In this document: piece by piece, positions 1 through 11,714 of the stretch | Layout: each line of letters begins with the position of its first letter | How positions within the stretch are numbered: position 1 is the stretch's first letter | NCBI GenBank assembly: GCA_015680685.1 | Contig: MNCI01035621.1 | Span: forward strand, 431,291-495,290 | Reading direction: 5' to 3' | Source of the DNA: Gnetum montanum | Taxonomy: Eukaryota; Streptophyta; Gnetopsida; Gnetales; Gnetaceae | Length of the DNA stretch: 64,000 nt | Translations under genes and position numbers: made by a program | Notes under the pieces: generated by a model | Database searches by the model: none | What the model was told of the DNA's origin: nothing | Seen by the model: the letters and a program-made list of their open reading frames with translations, nothing else

Positions 1-3000
1 AAATTTGGCAATTCCCAAGGCATTTTTAGCCTTCCCAAGCTCAAATATGGAAGTGATGCTACAACCACTAATGAGGCATTTTTCAGCTCCAAAAGTTCAA
101 GCATGCAAGATTACAGCTCATGGGCTACAAGTCCCACATTTATAATAAGATCTTGCCTCGAGTTTAATGGTGAATTTTGCAACATGAATTTTCTTGGTGG
201 CATTTTAATACTTTCAATGATGGAATATCGTAAAAATGAAGGGTTAACTTAGGGAATTACTCTTCACCAAATTTATTAAAAATTTTCTTATTACAAGGTT
301 TTAACATTTCACATTCCACTAGACCTCTAACAATATTGTATTCTATAAGTATTTTTTATTGAAACTAAGAAACTAAAAGACTTATTTTAACATCCTTATT
401 AATTATCTATAAAATATCCTATAAATAACTAATAGAGATGCTATGAAACCCTAAAGATTTAGATTTAATCTTGATTTACAATTTTAAAAAGAAGCAAGAA
501 ATTAGATAATATTTATTAATTAGGAATGTAAATATAGTAGAATAATACGATGCAAAAAAATTTTACAATACTCTCATATATCATTAAATAATTTCTTTTA
601 GGAAAAATTAGAATTTTGAGCAACCACAAAAAGATAGATGTTGAAACATTTTACTAGGTACATCATAAAATAGTATGTAAAATAAAAAATCTAAAGACTT
701 ATTTTACATCAATTGAACATATAGAAATAAAGTTATATGCATTTTAAGTTTACTAAATTAAATAATAAAATATTAATAACTAATAAATAATATTAAATTT
801 TCCCAAACATATTGCACAATCCCACATGAAAAGTGTTCCTTATAATCTCACAGTCCAAATGGCATAGACACCAAATTTGTATTTATCATACTTAATTATT
901 TATTCATAAAATAGGTACATGGCTCAACTATCCAAAAAGTATACAAAGTTTCTATTTTAAAAAAATATGAAATATATAGAAATTATTTTTCAAGTTCAAA
1001 ATGGTCCATATTATATAGAATTAATCCACCTTTCATTTCACATCTCGCTTTCAATAATTCCTTGCCTACTTGAGGCTCTCTTCATCAAAATATAGGAGGA
1101 GTCAAATCCTCTCAAATAAGAAAGGTTACTATATTTTCCTCTTCATGGAGAATAAAGGTTCAAGGCCAAAATTGTAAGGTTAGGGGCTAAAAAAGGTATC
1201 CAATAAAGTATTTAAAAATGTTTTCAAGTCCAAAATGGTACAAAATTTTCCAAAACTCAAAAAGAATGTATATTTTATCTAGGCATCTCTAATGACTAGG
1301 TTTTTATTACCCTTACTACCAAAGGGACTCATCAATAGCTCTTGGAATAACCTTACTACTATCATCAGATTATCCTTTAAATTATTTTAATGTCTAAAAA
1401 TATCACAAATTTGTCCAACAAAAATTCAAAGCATGTATATTTTAACAAGACATCTCCAAAGGCTAGGTCTTGTTTACCCTCACTACTAAAGGGACTCATC
1501 GATAGCTCTAGAAATAGCCTCACTACTATCATTGGATTGTCGTTGTGATCATAAATAAGTCACTCATAGTCAAGTCTTGTCAATGGCCTCACTACTAACA
1601 TCCTCAATGGTCAAGACATATATATCATCAAAATGATAGGTCTTCACGATACTTCACCTCATACCACTAGACTCAATTGTTGAGTTCTATAGTCTTAGCT
1701 AAATCCATAGCCTCACATGAACTTACAAATCAAAATATAGGGTAAAAAATCCATCTAACAACCCTTAATCCCATGGGGTGGTGGGTCCCACTAAAGAACA
1801 CTCGACATCTAAAACATTCATGGTTCCTACTTCCAATTAGGCAAAATCAGCCTCACAAATATTATTATTTGATTCCAAAAATCCATGATAGCTAAAATTT
1901 CATAAAATTCATGAAAAATCATATTCATATAAAAAATTGATCTAAAATAATCACAAAATATCTTAGTAGTAGGCCAGATAAAGTTTTCAAAGTTCCTAAA
2001 ATTCACCAAAAGATAGAAAAAGGTATGAATAGGATTAAAATACTAATTTCCAAATAAAGTTCCAAAATGATGAAAATCTAGTAGAATCTTGACATAATAA
2101 TCAAAATTGTAGAAGAATAATAGAAGACAAAAAGGGAGAGAGGGGTCCATAACAATATAAGGAAAATACATAAAAGGAAACATAAAATGGTCTTTTTTAC
2201 CTATGTTGGTAGAGCTCCTAGAGCCTTATTAGTGTGTTCCTTTTCTACTTAACTCTCTCAATTTATTTTTTCTTCACTCAACCCATCACACCTAAAACCC
2301 TTCTACAAATAGTAACGTACTATATCTAAAACCTAAACCTATTTATAAAGGAAAGAACAAAAGAAATTGAGCTTAAATTAACTTCAAAATGAAGAAAAAA
2401 GTTTAGAAAACATCTTTCAGGAAAAACAAATGGAACACAATTTCAAAAAAAATGATGATTATAGAAAATAGATGGCAAAAAACAAGTGATGAAGATATGC
2501 TAGAAGAAAATGCAATGTTAAGGTAATGAAAAATTAAAATTTATATAACATATGTTTATGTTATATGTATAATACACATATGTTTTATGTGCTTTACATG
2601 TAAATGTAACTTTTTTCATGCTAGTGACTTTCAAAATTCATTTTTAAATTAAATATTTTTTTATTTTATTTTCATAAGTCTATTTATAATTTCTCTTCTC
2701 TAAATATTTTCCTCACACTCAAACACTCATAACATGCACACTAAGACTCCAAATCAAATTTTGTTTGAACCTATGGGATCTTTATTAAGTGTTCTATGTA
2801 ATTATATATTGAAATCTTATCAAGGCATTACTTATCATAGCCTTCTAGTTCAAATGCCAAAACTTTTATAGTATTTTAGTAAACTAAAAAATGCAATATC
2901 TCAAAAATCATAACTCTAATTCTAGTGAATGAAGATTCAAAACCTATATTTTTGAATGTTCTAGATAAATCGATAAGGCCATATTCTATGAAGGATATCA

Positions 3001-3347
3001 TCCTAAGGTACTTCCTTAACAATGACCATTTATGCATTATTTTATTATAATTAAAAATGAATCCCAAATCCTAGTTTAATAACAAAGGGTAATAAGGAAT
3101 ACATTTTGGATAAGGTGAGGGTTCAAAATTATTCTATGAATAGAGTATTGTATAATCACATATGCATAATAAAATAAAAATGCATAATTAAATGTGTATA
3201 ATAAAGAATAAATGTGCATAATAAAGATTGAATATTCATAACTAAACATGCACAAAGAATAAAATAAGCATAGCCAAATACTTGTAAAAGCATAATAATT
3301 GATAAAAAAAGTTCATGGTGTAATTAGATTTCAACATTTAATCATAG
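1..3347. other. AT-rich DNA without a recognisable gene
   Basis: No long reading frame, LTR pair or conserved protein motif was found on either strand; the two 60-63 codon minus-strand frames have no recognisable content. The composition is strongly AT-rich with poly-A and poly-T tracts. The block is continuous with 11033-11709, because element A inserted between them with a 5-bp target duplication. The stretch 1250-1541 holds an imperfect direct repeat, listed separately. It may be a very decayed transposon, but nothing visible shows this. Confidence 0.6.
1250..1541. repeat. imperfect direct repeat, two copies
   Basis: Two copies of about 110-125 bases lie at roughly 1250-1375 and 1416-1541, offset by about 167 bases. 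Both run from GTATATTTT through AAAGGGACTCATC and ATAGCTCT to ACTACTATCAT. A third, shorter relative (CCTCACTACTA, about 1569-1617) follows. The copies differ at many positions, so the duplication is old. It could be a subterminal repeat of a decayed LTR, but this is not established. Confidence 0.65.
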
Positions 3348-3352
3348 CATAT

Positions 3353-4251
3353 TGATGAGTGGCAAGGTACCCCTATACTCAACCATATGAATATGAGCAT
3401 TTTCACACGCGATCTGGTTGAACTCCGCAAAAGGACTAGTTGTGGCACCTAGATCATTAACCTTAGGTCGTTGTTTGTTGTCTTCCCACCTGGACTAGTA
3501 TTATATTTTTCACATATGGTTTAGTCCAGAGTGAGGTGTATGATGTGTTCCAAATTCTAATGCTACTCCTGAAGGCAATGGAAAATAATATTAACTAAGC
3601 TAAGCTAGGAGGAAAGGGTAAGAGAATATAGTCTAGCCTAAGTGTGATGAGCATCCATTCCTTGATTATAAGTACACATCTTGGACTTCGTGCATGACTA
3701 CCATTGGGATTACCAAGTGTAGATCCTAGGTACACCATTGGATTACCAAGTAGTCACACTTAAATGCTCGTAATCAAATTGTACTCATTCAGCGTTACTA
3801 TAAGATAAGGATGAGAGAGAGTAATTAAGAAAGTAGCAAATAGCAATTAAGTAAACAAATAAATAACAAAGTGAATGCTACAATGATGAAGTAATCTCAA
3901 TCTTTATTGCCAGTCATGTACATGTCCAAGTACATCACACTCAAATAAAGGATGTCATACAATTACATTCACCACACTACGAGTAGACACGGGAAAATAA
4001 TCTATCTTTAGAGGGATCAAACTGCTAGAGTTTAGCTACAACCTAAACTAGGATGATAAACAAGGGAGAGCTGCTTCTTATTTATAGACATTGTGATGGA
4101 CTGCGATATCGCATATGTGATATCATAGGGGAAGACGTGATATCGCGTATGTGATATCGCGGGGGATGCGATATCACGGTAGACGCGATATCGTGTACAT
4201 GATATTGCGGGGGATGCGATATCACGGCAGACAGGATATCGCGTCCCATCA
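3353..4251 (-). repeat. Element A 3' LTR
   Basis: This 899-bp LTR is the 3' copy, because the coding strand is minus. Read on the minus strand it starts with a CpG-containing array of GATATCGC-like units (4091-4251), followed by a TATA box TATAAATA (4079-4086) and an AATAAA signal (3903-3908). It ends at TGATGAGT/ACTCATCA. The order is the normal U3-R-U5 order and confirms transcription from right to left. Confidence 0.88.
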
Positions 4252-4263
4252 TACCCCCATGAC
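4252..4263 (-). other. Element A polypurine tract
   Basis: The minus strand reads GTCATGGGGGTA directly before the LTR start TGATGGG. This is the expected place for the primer of plus-strand DNA synthesis. Element C has the same string with one change (GTTATGGGGGTA), while B and E have weaker, decayed versions. Confidence 0.7.
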
Positions 4264-4447
4264 TGAATAAAAACTTGTTCTCAAGTTATAGTGATTACAC
4301 AGTGGATAGGTATGGGATTATTGGATGGAAAAAATAAAATGATGTTGCTATGTGGGAAGACACAACACAGAAAAATGCTACAACTACAAAAAAATTGGAA
4401 CTCATGTAGATCCTGGTGGCGGTGGCTTCTCCATGGGAAATTTCCCT

Positions 4448-6545
4448 TTGTCATGTGCTCCAGGCTTTGAAGGCTTGATGGCGTTGAAGTATGGCCTGAA
4501 GATTCTCCTCTTTAGTCCGAGGGTCTTGTGCCATCCATGCTAGTGTTTCAATGTTTGACAGAGTCGGCACTTCCCACGGATAGGGTAGTTGTAGGAACAT
4601 ATGGTTGGCTTTGACATACCATATTGCGAACACCCGTTGTTCCTCCTCATAGGCTCTGGCTTTGTCTTTGTATTCGTGAAGATCTATTAGCCATCGAGCC
4701 AAGTCAGTTGTGACATCATTTTTTCCTTGGTAGCTAGCTTTCACCACCTCAAGTTCAGAATTTGCAACATCCAATTTCTCCACCAGCTTCTTGCACTCTG
4801 GAAATTCTGCTTGATATTTTTTATGGGTGGAAGCTACCTACCTCTCGAGCTTTGTTCTTGGGTGCCCTGCTATTAACATGGCAAGGTTGGCATATCTGAG
4901 GTTTGCTAACTCCATGTACTCTATCAAGTCCTAAATGTGTAGGTCCCGATTCTTAGCTTCCACTTGGTGAAGAAGGCGTAGGTGTCCAATATGGCCCTCC
5001 AATCAGTTTGTTGAGCACTAATAGTGTTGATTTGAGCTTTGACCATATGGATCTCCTTTTCAAGAACCTGTTTATACATCCCCACCTGATCGCAGAAGTT
5101 CTCCTTCAGCTTCTCATGTCATTTAGCCTCATTCTGCCATGCGCTTATCTCAATTGCTGATTTTTGATGAATAGCGTGTACCTACTCTATTAAGAGTGTT
5201 CAGTTTTCTTTGGCTAAATGACTCATGTCTTGGTTGACCTAAATGAATTTTTCTCATAACTGATGAAAGTATTCATCGAGAACATTCTTTTACTTCTCTA
5301 CAGAGGTCAACCGAAGGTTATCTACAACCAACAACTTGTTTTCTTCTTCTAAGGCCTTGAGTGCCTTAAGATGTGCATGGGTTTCCGCCTGTGATGTGGA
5401 GGCATCCCAAACAACTTTCTTCTTTTCATCTGCCACCCTTTTATTCTCTACAATCAATTTTTTTAGTTGCTTGGTTCTGAAATTTTCTAGCTGGTCTATG
5501 GGAACAAATTGCAAAGGGTCCTGCTGTGCTACTTGTAAGGCCATGAGCTGCTCTTGTAATTTCTGCACTTTAGCTTCAGCATGCTCAGCCCTTACTTTGG
5601 ATATGACCAGCTTTCTCTTTGTAGAAATGAGGTCTAATTGAATTGTTGTGACATCTTGAGGGATGTCAAAAAGGGATGTTAGATCTTGCCCTATTTGTAG
5701 CAATCTTTCAAGTACATCCTCATGTTCCATAGGAGTCATTGAGGTTTCGGTAAGAGTTTGAGCATCCTGTGCTCCTGAGAGATCTGCTGGTGGAACAACA
5801 GGTATGTTGAAGGATTATTTGATGTGGTCAACGACCACTTCAACAGCTCCCGTGGCATTCTGGTGTTGCATGACCATCACAATGGCCCCTTCGCCAGTCT
5901 CTAACTGCACCTGAAAAGATGTCGTGTTTCCTGAGATCTCTTGTGATCATCTACTTTCACCTCCTCCTGTTTGAATTGATATTTTCCCCATTGTGCAATC
6001 CAATGAAACTATAGGCTGATTGGCATCATCGATGATGCGGAAGAGGTTTGCATCATCATGAATTCCCCAACTGACCATCTCAGTGATGGCCCTAAGATGG
6101 CTCATTGATGGTCTGTAGCCTTGCGGTGCTGGCAGCTAATCCTGGCCTATGCTAGGTCCTATTTCTTGTTGTTGGATGGGACCCATGGCTAAAGGTTGAC
6201 TGGTCCCTGCAAGTTGAGTTGCAGATGGTCTAGTCATCTGTTCTTCTTCTTCATCTAGTATTAGCTCTTCACCTGTGCTCTTTCTTGGAGCTGGTGCCTT
6301 TAACAATTCAACATACGAAGCAGTCTAGGCTTTTCAAAGGACATCATTGGTTTACCCTCGAATACCCGCACATTGGCACAGCTTTCTGATAAGACAATAG
6401 AAAGGTAATGCCATCTTTCCTGTCTTCCATTCTTCAAACTACCTCAGAATCTTTGTCAAATATAGATGGGAAAGGTTAGCATTAATCTTTCCCATCAACA
6501 TTGCACATCCTCTAGCTACATACGTTGATATTCTTTTCAAGCCTT
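4448..6545 (-). pseudogene. Element A ORF3, coiled-coil protein, N-terminus lost
   Basis: This is the extra ORF between the polypurine tract and the spacer. Two frames stay open, 5290-5739 (149 codons) and 4451-4783 (110 codons), joined by decayed sequence. The longer frame is rich in E, K, L and Q with heptad-like spacing and reads as a long coiled coil. A segment upstream (about 5800-5940) resembles B and C: a Q-L-E stretch, then VEVVVDH. The C-terminal frame ends after FKAWST. Compared with B, the first 150-200 residues are missing; homology stops at the poly-G run near 6550. No signal peptide or convincing membrane segment was seen, so an envelope function is not supported despite the env-like position. 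Confidence 0.7.
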
Positions 6546-6549
6546 TTGT

Positions 6550-6566
6550 GGGGNGGGGGGGGGGGG
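6550..6566. repeat. poly-G run with one undetermined base
   Basis: A run of 17 positions is all G except for one N at 6554. It sits exactly where the ORF3 homology of element A ends and the internal GATATC array begins. The N suggests an unresolved homopolymer, so the length and perhaps the junction itself may be wrong. Confidence 0.85.
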
Positions 6567-6570
6567 TGCA

Positions 6571-6652
6571 GGCGGGGATGCGATATTGCGTACGATACAT
6601 CGCATACGCGATATCCTGTGAGACACGATATCACGTATGCGATATTTGGTCC
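6571..6652 (-). promoter_or_regulatory. Element A internal copy of the LTR GATATC array
   Basis: This short array repeats CGATAT and GATATC with CpG-rich spacers such as GCGATATCC and CACGATATCACG. The same motif fills the U3 start of both LTRs of this element (4091-4251 and 10915-11027). It lies upstream of ORF3 in transcription order, like the TATA-linked arrays of elements B and C. In A no TATA box follows, because the sequence runs into the poly-G tract. A promoter role is inferred from B and C. Confidence 0.5.
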
Positions 6653-8045
6653 TAAGTAATATGAGACACATGAAAAATACCGACTGTTTAAATGATTTTC
6701 TTGAAATTAATGTTTGAATTTAAGGTCATTGGCTATGATTAAGGGATTCTAGGGTAATTTCATTGATCTAAAAGGAACCATAATGATGACGATGTGGATT
6801 TATCAATAAAACCTTGGGTGGTAAGAAAAAGGGTATGTAATGGTATATTGGAACGTTGAAATTTAGAGGGATAATAGTAGGGAAAGAAAATCAATTGAAA
6901 AATTAAGTTGAGAGTAAGAAATTGTGTGTGTAAGCTATGTTCTAAGTGAAGATTACAAAAGATTACACAAGTGGGTCCTCCCCAAAGAAGGTTTCAACCT
7001 ATAATGCCTTTGTGTAACCACACTTAAAGTGTCTGTGGGTACTAGAAGGGTTAATTGTAATCTACACTAACTCCACAAAACACACACATGTAAATATCAC
7101 TAGAATGAGATGAAAATTCTATGCTACATGGGACACGAGCTAAAATTACATGAACAGTGAGATGAGATGAGATATAGAAGGGATTGTAGAGATTGGAACA
7201 TGAGGTAACTGACCCAGGGAATAGTGAATCCTTCGTGAAAAGCATGATTAACTTGTCATTAACCCATCATTACAAGATTAGGACCAAGTCTATTCCTCTA
7301 ATCAGTGACATCACATTGTTTCATCCCATGGTGAGCAACTATGAGACCATAACAGAAAGGCATATGATCACTTGGTGTTTTATTCAAGGGAGGAGTGATT
7401 TTTGTTTTGTGACACTTTTATTTTTCTCTCTCTTTTTTTTCTCTTTTTTCATTTTTTGAACTTTACTAAATCTAGAGAAGCTACCAACCTTCAAGCATGG
7501 GTGCATGTCTTTTCAGTGGGACCCCCTAGAACAACATTTTATTTTGAGTGCCCTTTTAATTACTCTTACTCCCATTTTTGTTAGATCTACAAGGATCTTA
7601 GTATAACTAGATTGCATGATAACTCTCACAGATGTCACCAAAGAGAATCCACAAGTCCCCTTGATGTCACACCCTAATCATTCCCTCTTGGTCTATCCTT
7701 CTTCATTTGGGGTACAATGAACACAAAATTAATTTTAAGTTTTTAAAAATGTCAAGAATATCACTGTACCCTCAAAAAGAACCTCTTATTTGTAGAGTGG
7801 ATGAGTGGGTGTAATGGGCTCACTATTCCAAATAATTGATCACTCATGACTTAATAACATAGAACACACCTCAACTAATGATCCACATGAGTTTTTTATT
7901 CATAGACAAGATTACTTACAAAAATGTAAAAATAAAAAAACACAAAAAGATAAAAAGATAAAACAAAAAGTTGAAAAATAAAAAACTGGAAAACAAAAAA
8001 TTGTAAAATTAAAAAAAATAAAAAATGTTTATTAATCCTTCTTGT
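6653..8045 (-). other. Element A non-coding spacer between gag and ORF3
   Basis: No conserved frame was found. Segments match the spacers of B and C: GTGGGTCCTCCCC at about 6971 matches about 16567 and 31968, and GCATGGGTGCATGTC at about 7495 matches about 17037. A plus-strand frame at 7193-7459 has no recognisable content. Pol, which sits in B between the far end of this spacer and gag, is completely absent. Confidence 0.65.
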
Positions 8046-8049
8046 TATT

Positions 8050-9990
8050 AGAATGGGGGATATCCCCCTAAACTAAATTGTTGAGTATAACAAGGATTAA
8101 TAAATGGAAGATGAGGATCCTTGCATGTTGGAAGTATTGGAACTTGGCCATACTTATCCCCTTGGGGTTCACACACTTGATTATACTAAGCATAGTGGGG
8201 CACTTTATACGATGTAGTTCCCGGATAACGAGTTGACCCACTATGATATTTGGGACCGTTAGATGGTATGTCAGGATTAGGATGATGCCTCCCATGGTTG
8301 TGTTCATTGAGTTGTATGGTTGTTGGAGTGTTAGTTGGTGGCCCTGATAAAGTTACATGAGGTGTTAGGTTAAAAGGTAAGGGTGCACCATAGTGTGAGA
8401 CTTGTGCTGAGTTGAAAGATGTAGTGGCCTTTGAATTATGTTGTCCCTTCTTACAACCATGTTTAAAGAAGGGATGCTTTTGATGTTGCTGAGGTTTCTC
8501 ACTGCTATTGGAAGTAGTAGCACAAGTGTTGTTCGTGGGTTGTTGTTGTGGCACAAACACCTTAGGAATAGTTGGTGGCATTGTGGAAGGAGGAAAAGGA
8601 TGAGAATGTTAAAATTTAGGAGGAGTATAAGGTATACAAGGTGGTGGTTGTACTAGAGGTATGGGCTGATAGTATTGTGGAGAAAAGTACTATGGTGAGA
8701 TAAAGTGCAGTGTCCCAGTTGGGGAAACAAGATGTTGAACGTGATAAGCATTTGGATTTGGATGATATGAAGGATGCCTCTAGTGTAAGGGTGGTCTCCC
8801 CGACGACTGGGATTGTTGCCATTATGGTCAAACACAGTATCTCTGTACGAACTCTAGATGTAACGTGTTTCCCCAATTCTCATGTAGATGTAACAATATT
8901 GGGCATTCGCCGTTGGGGTGATCGTATAGGCATATGTTGCATTCATACATAGGATTGGTAGTTGAGCACTTATTCCATTCATTCTTTTTTTTCGAATCTA
9001 TAATGTTTCATCCTGCTTCTTGGGTTGTCAAAACATTATCTCCAATGGTGTTGATAAATTCTCCATACTTTTGATATATCCATTCCAACATCTTATTGAT
9101 CTTTGCCTTGGCTTCTTCTAACGATTGTTGTATTAGCAAAGATGACGTTTCCACCTTGAGATTGGTTGATTTCTCCTTGGTATGATCATGGACCTTTGTT
9201 AAATTGAAATTTAGGTCCCGTTGATGTTTTTCAACACTCTCCCATCTAGCTAATTCTCCTTCTTCTTTTGCTACCCACTTAATAAGCTCTTGGATTTGAT
9301 GGGTTCGTAGTTTGTATAGTTGACCTTGGGCATATACTCCTAAGGTCTTTCTTGTTTCATTACGTAGTCCATGAATAATATGGTACATTAGCCTTTCCTT
9401 GGAAAACCCATGGCCTGGACAATTATTTAACAGTGCATAATATCTTTCTACAGCCATGTCCAATTGTTCATGTTATGCTTTTTTCCATCCTTGGATTTTT
9501 TTCCTTAAGGCTGACACTCTTGCATAGGTTTGATATTTTTTGTTAAAGACTTCTACCATTGTTGACCAGTGTCATATTGAATTTGGTTTTAATGATCTAA
9601 ACCATACTTTTTCTTGGTCAACGAGTATCATAGAAAAGAGCTTAAGTATTTTCCACTTGTTATCAATGTTATTCCATGTGCAGGCATCATAGAAGCCTTG
9701 TAAATGTTGATGTTGATCTAAGTCATAGCCTCCTAAAATCTTAGGGAAGTTGTTTAAATCAAGCCTGGGTAGAAAGCTCTCTTTATGATGCCTACATGAG
9801 ATTTGAATAGCCTCTTGTAGTTGTGTTAAGCTTGTAGTGGCTAGTGGGGGTTCATTGTCATCAGGTAAGTTATGTCTCCTTGTGTTGGGATGACGTTGTT
9901 TTTGTTCATTTTTATAGGATACCTCGACTTTAGGTTGTATACTTCATTCTTCATTGTCATATAGTTTGTTGGTTCTTTAATGAACTTCCT
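8050..9990 (-). pseudogene. Element A gag polyprotein (decayed)
   Basis: This is the retrotransposon gag, which forms the particle shell and packages RNA. The capsid-like core reads across about 9800-9000, with a 152-codon open piece at 9008-9463 containing ERYYALLNNCPGHGF and then GLRNETR, typical of the retrotrans_gag domain. A zinc knuckle CNICLYDHPNGEC follows at 8903-8941. The C-terminal part (8186-8581) is rich in P, N, Q, T and H. The likely N-terminus is near 9990-10060, just after the primer site. Several stops and frameshifts make it non-functional as read. The best-kept piece is the core, related to B and E. Confidence 0.82.
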
Positions 9991-10155
9991 CACTAAGTGT
10001 GGTGTTATTATTATCTTGTAGGAGAGGCATTGTGTAGTTGTGTGTGAATTACGTGTCACTTTTAATAATAATAATAATTTTTTTTATAAAATATATATCG
10101 TTAAGTCCTTTACAGCGACCTTGTATGATATAACTAATCTAGATAACTAGCACCT

Positions 10156-10173
10156 TCCCCAGCAACGATGCCA
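10156..10173 (-). other. Element A primer binding site (tRNA-Asp type)
   Basis: The minus strand directly after the 5' LTR reads TGGCATCGTTGCTGGGGA, one base after the LTR end. The Athila-type site complementary to the 3' end of tRNA-Asp, recalled from general knowledge, is TGGCGCCGTTGCCGGGGA. The three differences are all C/T or G/A transitions. Confidence 0.82.
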
Positions 10174-10174
10174 A

Positions 10175-11027
10175 TGATGAGTGGCGAGGTACCCCTACAC
10201 TCAACCATACGAATATGAGCATTTTCACACGTGATCCGATCGAACTCCACAGACGGACTAGTTATGGAACCTAGATCATTAACCTTAGATTGCATTTTTC
10301 TATCTCCCCACCTAGACTAGTATTATATTTGTCATGTATGGTTTAGTCCAGAGTGAGGTGTATGATGTGTTCCTAATTCTAATGCTACTCTTGAAGGCAG
10401 TGGAAAATAATATTAACTAAGCTAAGCTAGGAGGAAAGGGTAAGAGAATCTAATCTAGCCTAAGTGTGATGAGCATCCATTCCTTGATTATTCATACACA
10501 TCTTGGACTTGTGCATGACTACCACTTGGATTACTAAGCGCAGATCCCAGGTACGCCATTGGGTTACCAAGTAGTCGCACTTAAATGCTCGTAATCAAGT
10601 CCTACTCATTCTATGTTACTAGGAGATAAGGATGAGAGAGACTAATTAAGAAATCATTAAATAAGAATTAAATAAAAAAATAAATAAAAAAGTGAATGCT
10701 GCAATGATGAAGTAATCTCGATCTTTATTGCCAATCATGTGCGTGTCCAAGTACATCACACTCGAATAAAGGATGCCGGACAATTACATTCACCACACTA
10801 TGGGTAGACACGGGAAAATAATCTATCTCTGGAGTGATCAAACTACTAGATTTTAGCTACAACCTAAACTAGGATGATAAACAAGGGAGATCCACTTCTT
10901 ATTTATAGACATTACGGCGGATTGCAATATCGTGTATGCGATATTGCAGGGGAAGATGCGATATCGTGAGGGACGTGATATCATGGTGGATGCAATATCG
11001 CGGCCCATGCGATATCGCATCCCATCA
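10175..11027 (-). repeat. Element A 5' LTR
   Basis: This 853-bp LTR pairs with 3353-4251. It carries the same parts on the minus strand: a GATATCGC array at the outer end (10915-11027), a TATA region near 10897-10906, and AATAAA at 10724-10729. It ends in CCCATCA followed by the target duplication CATAT. Confidence 0.88.
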
Positions 11028-11032
11028 CATAT

Positions 11033-11709
11033 TAAGAAGATCTATGACTAAGATCCAATAATAGTCAAATAAAGGATATAAAAATTTAACAAAATATACT
11101 AGTAGGTATTTTCCATTCAATTATGTAAAAAACTAACAACAACAATAACAATAATGTTAATTAGAAAATCTATTAAAATGCATCTAACAATATTAAAGAA
11201 TTAATAATCAAATTTATGAAATTTTTTATGTTGTGACACATATGGTAAAAAATTCAAATTCTACTAATATTTACTAGGAATTGACACTTATTTATAAACT
11301 AACCGAGTTTGAAATTATAGCTTAACTATTGTAAAATGTGTTTTAAATGCTTTTTCAATATTATACAAATGTAATGTTTATTTCATCTTTAAGAAAGTTC
11401 TAAGGATCTTTGCATGTAAATTTTTAATAACCTTTAAAGAAACCAAGGAGTATCTTCATTTTATATTATAATGGATAATTGTTATATTATCATTGTAATG
11501 ATATGTGTTTTATATTACACAATCATTTTGAATATTTAAAAGTAAAATTAATGCTTTATGAAGTTCAAATACATAGGATATACTAAACAATTATTACATT
11601 TTTACATGAAATAAAGATAGACTCTACAAATTGACCAAGTACCAATGGGAGAAACAAAAGAAAATTATATAATCTTTTTATTATAACATTATAATATTGT
11701 CTCAAATAG
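11033..11709. other. AT-rich intergenic DNA, nothing recognised
   Basis: This is AT-rich sequence with no frame or repeat that could be assigned. It continues the pre-insertion DNA left of element A and is bounded on the right by the LTR of element B. Confidence 0.6.
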
Positions 11710-11714
11710 GTAGT

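Larger units (their letters stand above)
3353..11027 (-). mobile_element. Element A: pol-less Athila-like LTR retrotransposon
   Basis: This is a 7.7-kb element with two related LTRs (3353-4251 and 10175-11027) that begin TGATGAG and end CCCATCA. A perfect 5-bp target duplication CATAT lies at 3348-3352 and 11028-11032, so both ends are exact. In minus-strand order it holds the 5' LTR, a tRNA-Asp-type primer site, gag, a non-coding spacer, an internal repeat array, ORF3 and a polypurine tract. No protease, RT, RNase H or integrase is visible, so it would have needed pol from a relative such as element B. The LTRs look about 90% alike in the part compared by eye, so insertion is not recent. The Athila/Tat assignment comes from the primer site, the gag and its pol-bearing relatives. 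Confidence 0.9.

Noticed and set aside
3353-4260. GATATCGC array as a satellite or replication origin
   Set aside because: It is confined to the LTR U3 and the matching internal block of one element, so it is part of the retrotransposon.
5336-5641. Plus-strand 101-codon frame, Ser- and Cys-rich
   Set aside because: It lies opposite the conserved coiled-coil ORF3 frame of element A and has no recognisable content; it is a shadow frame.
7193-7584. Overlapping plus-strand frames of 88 and 60 codons
   Set aside because: They lie in the non-coding spacer of element A, are not conserved in B or C, and consist largely of poly-pyrimidine translated to F, L and S.
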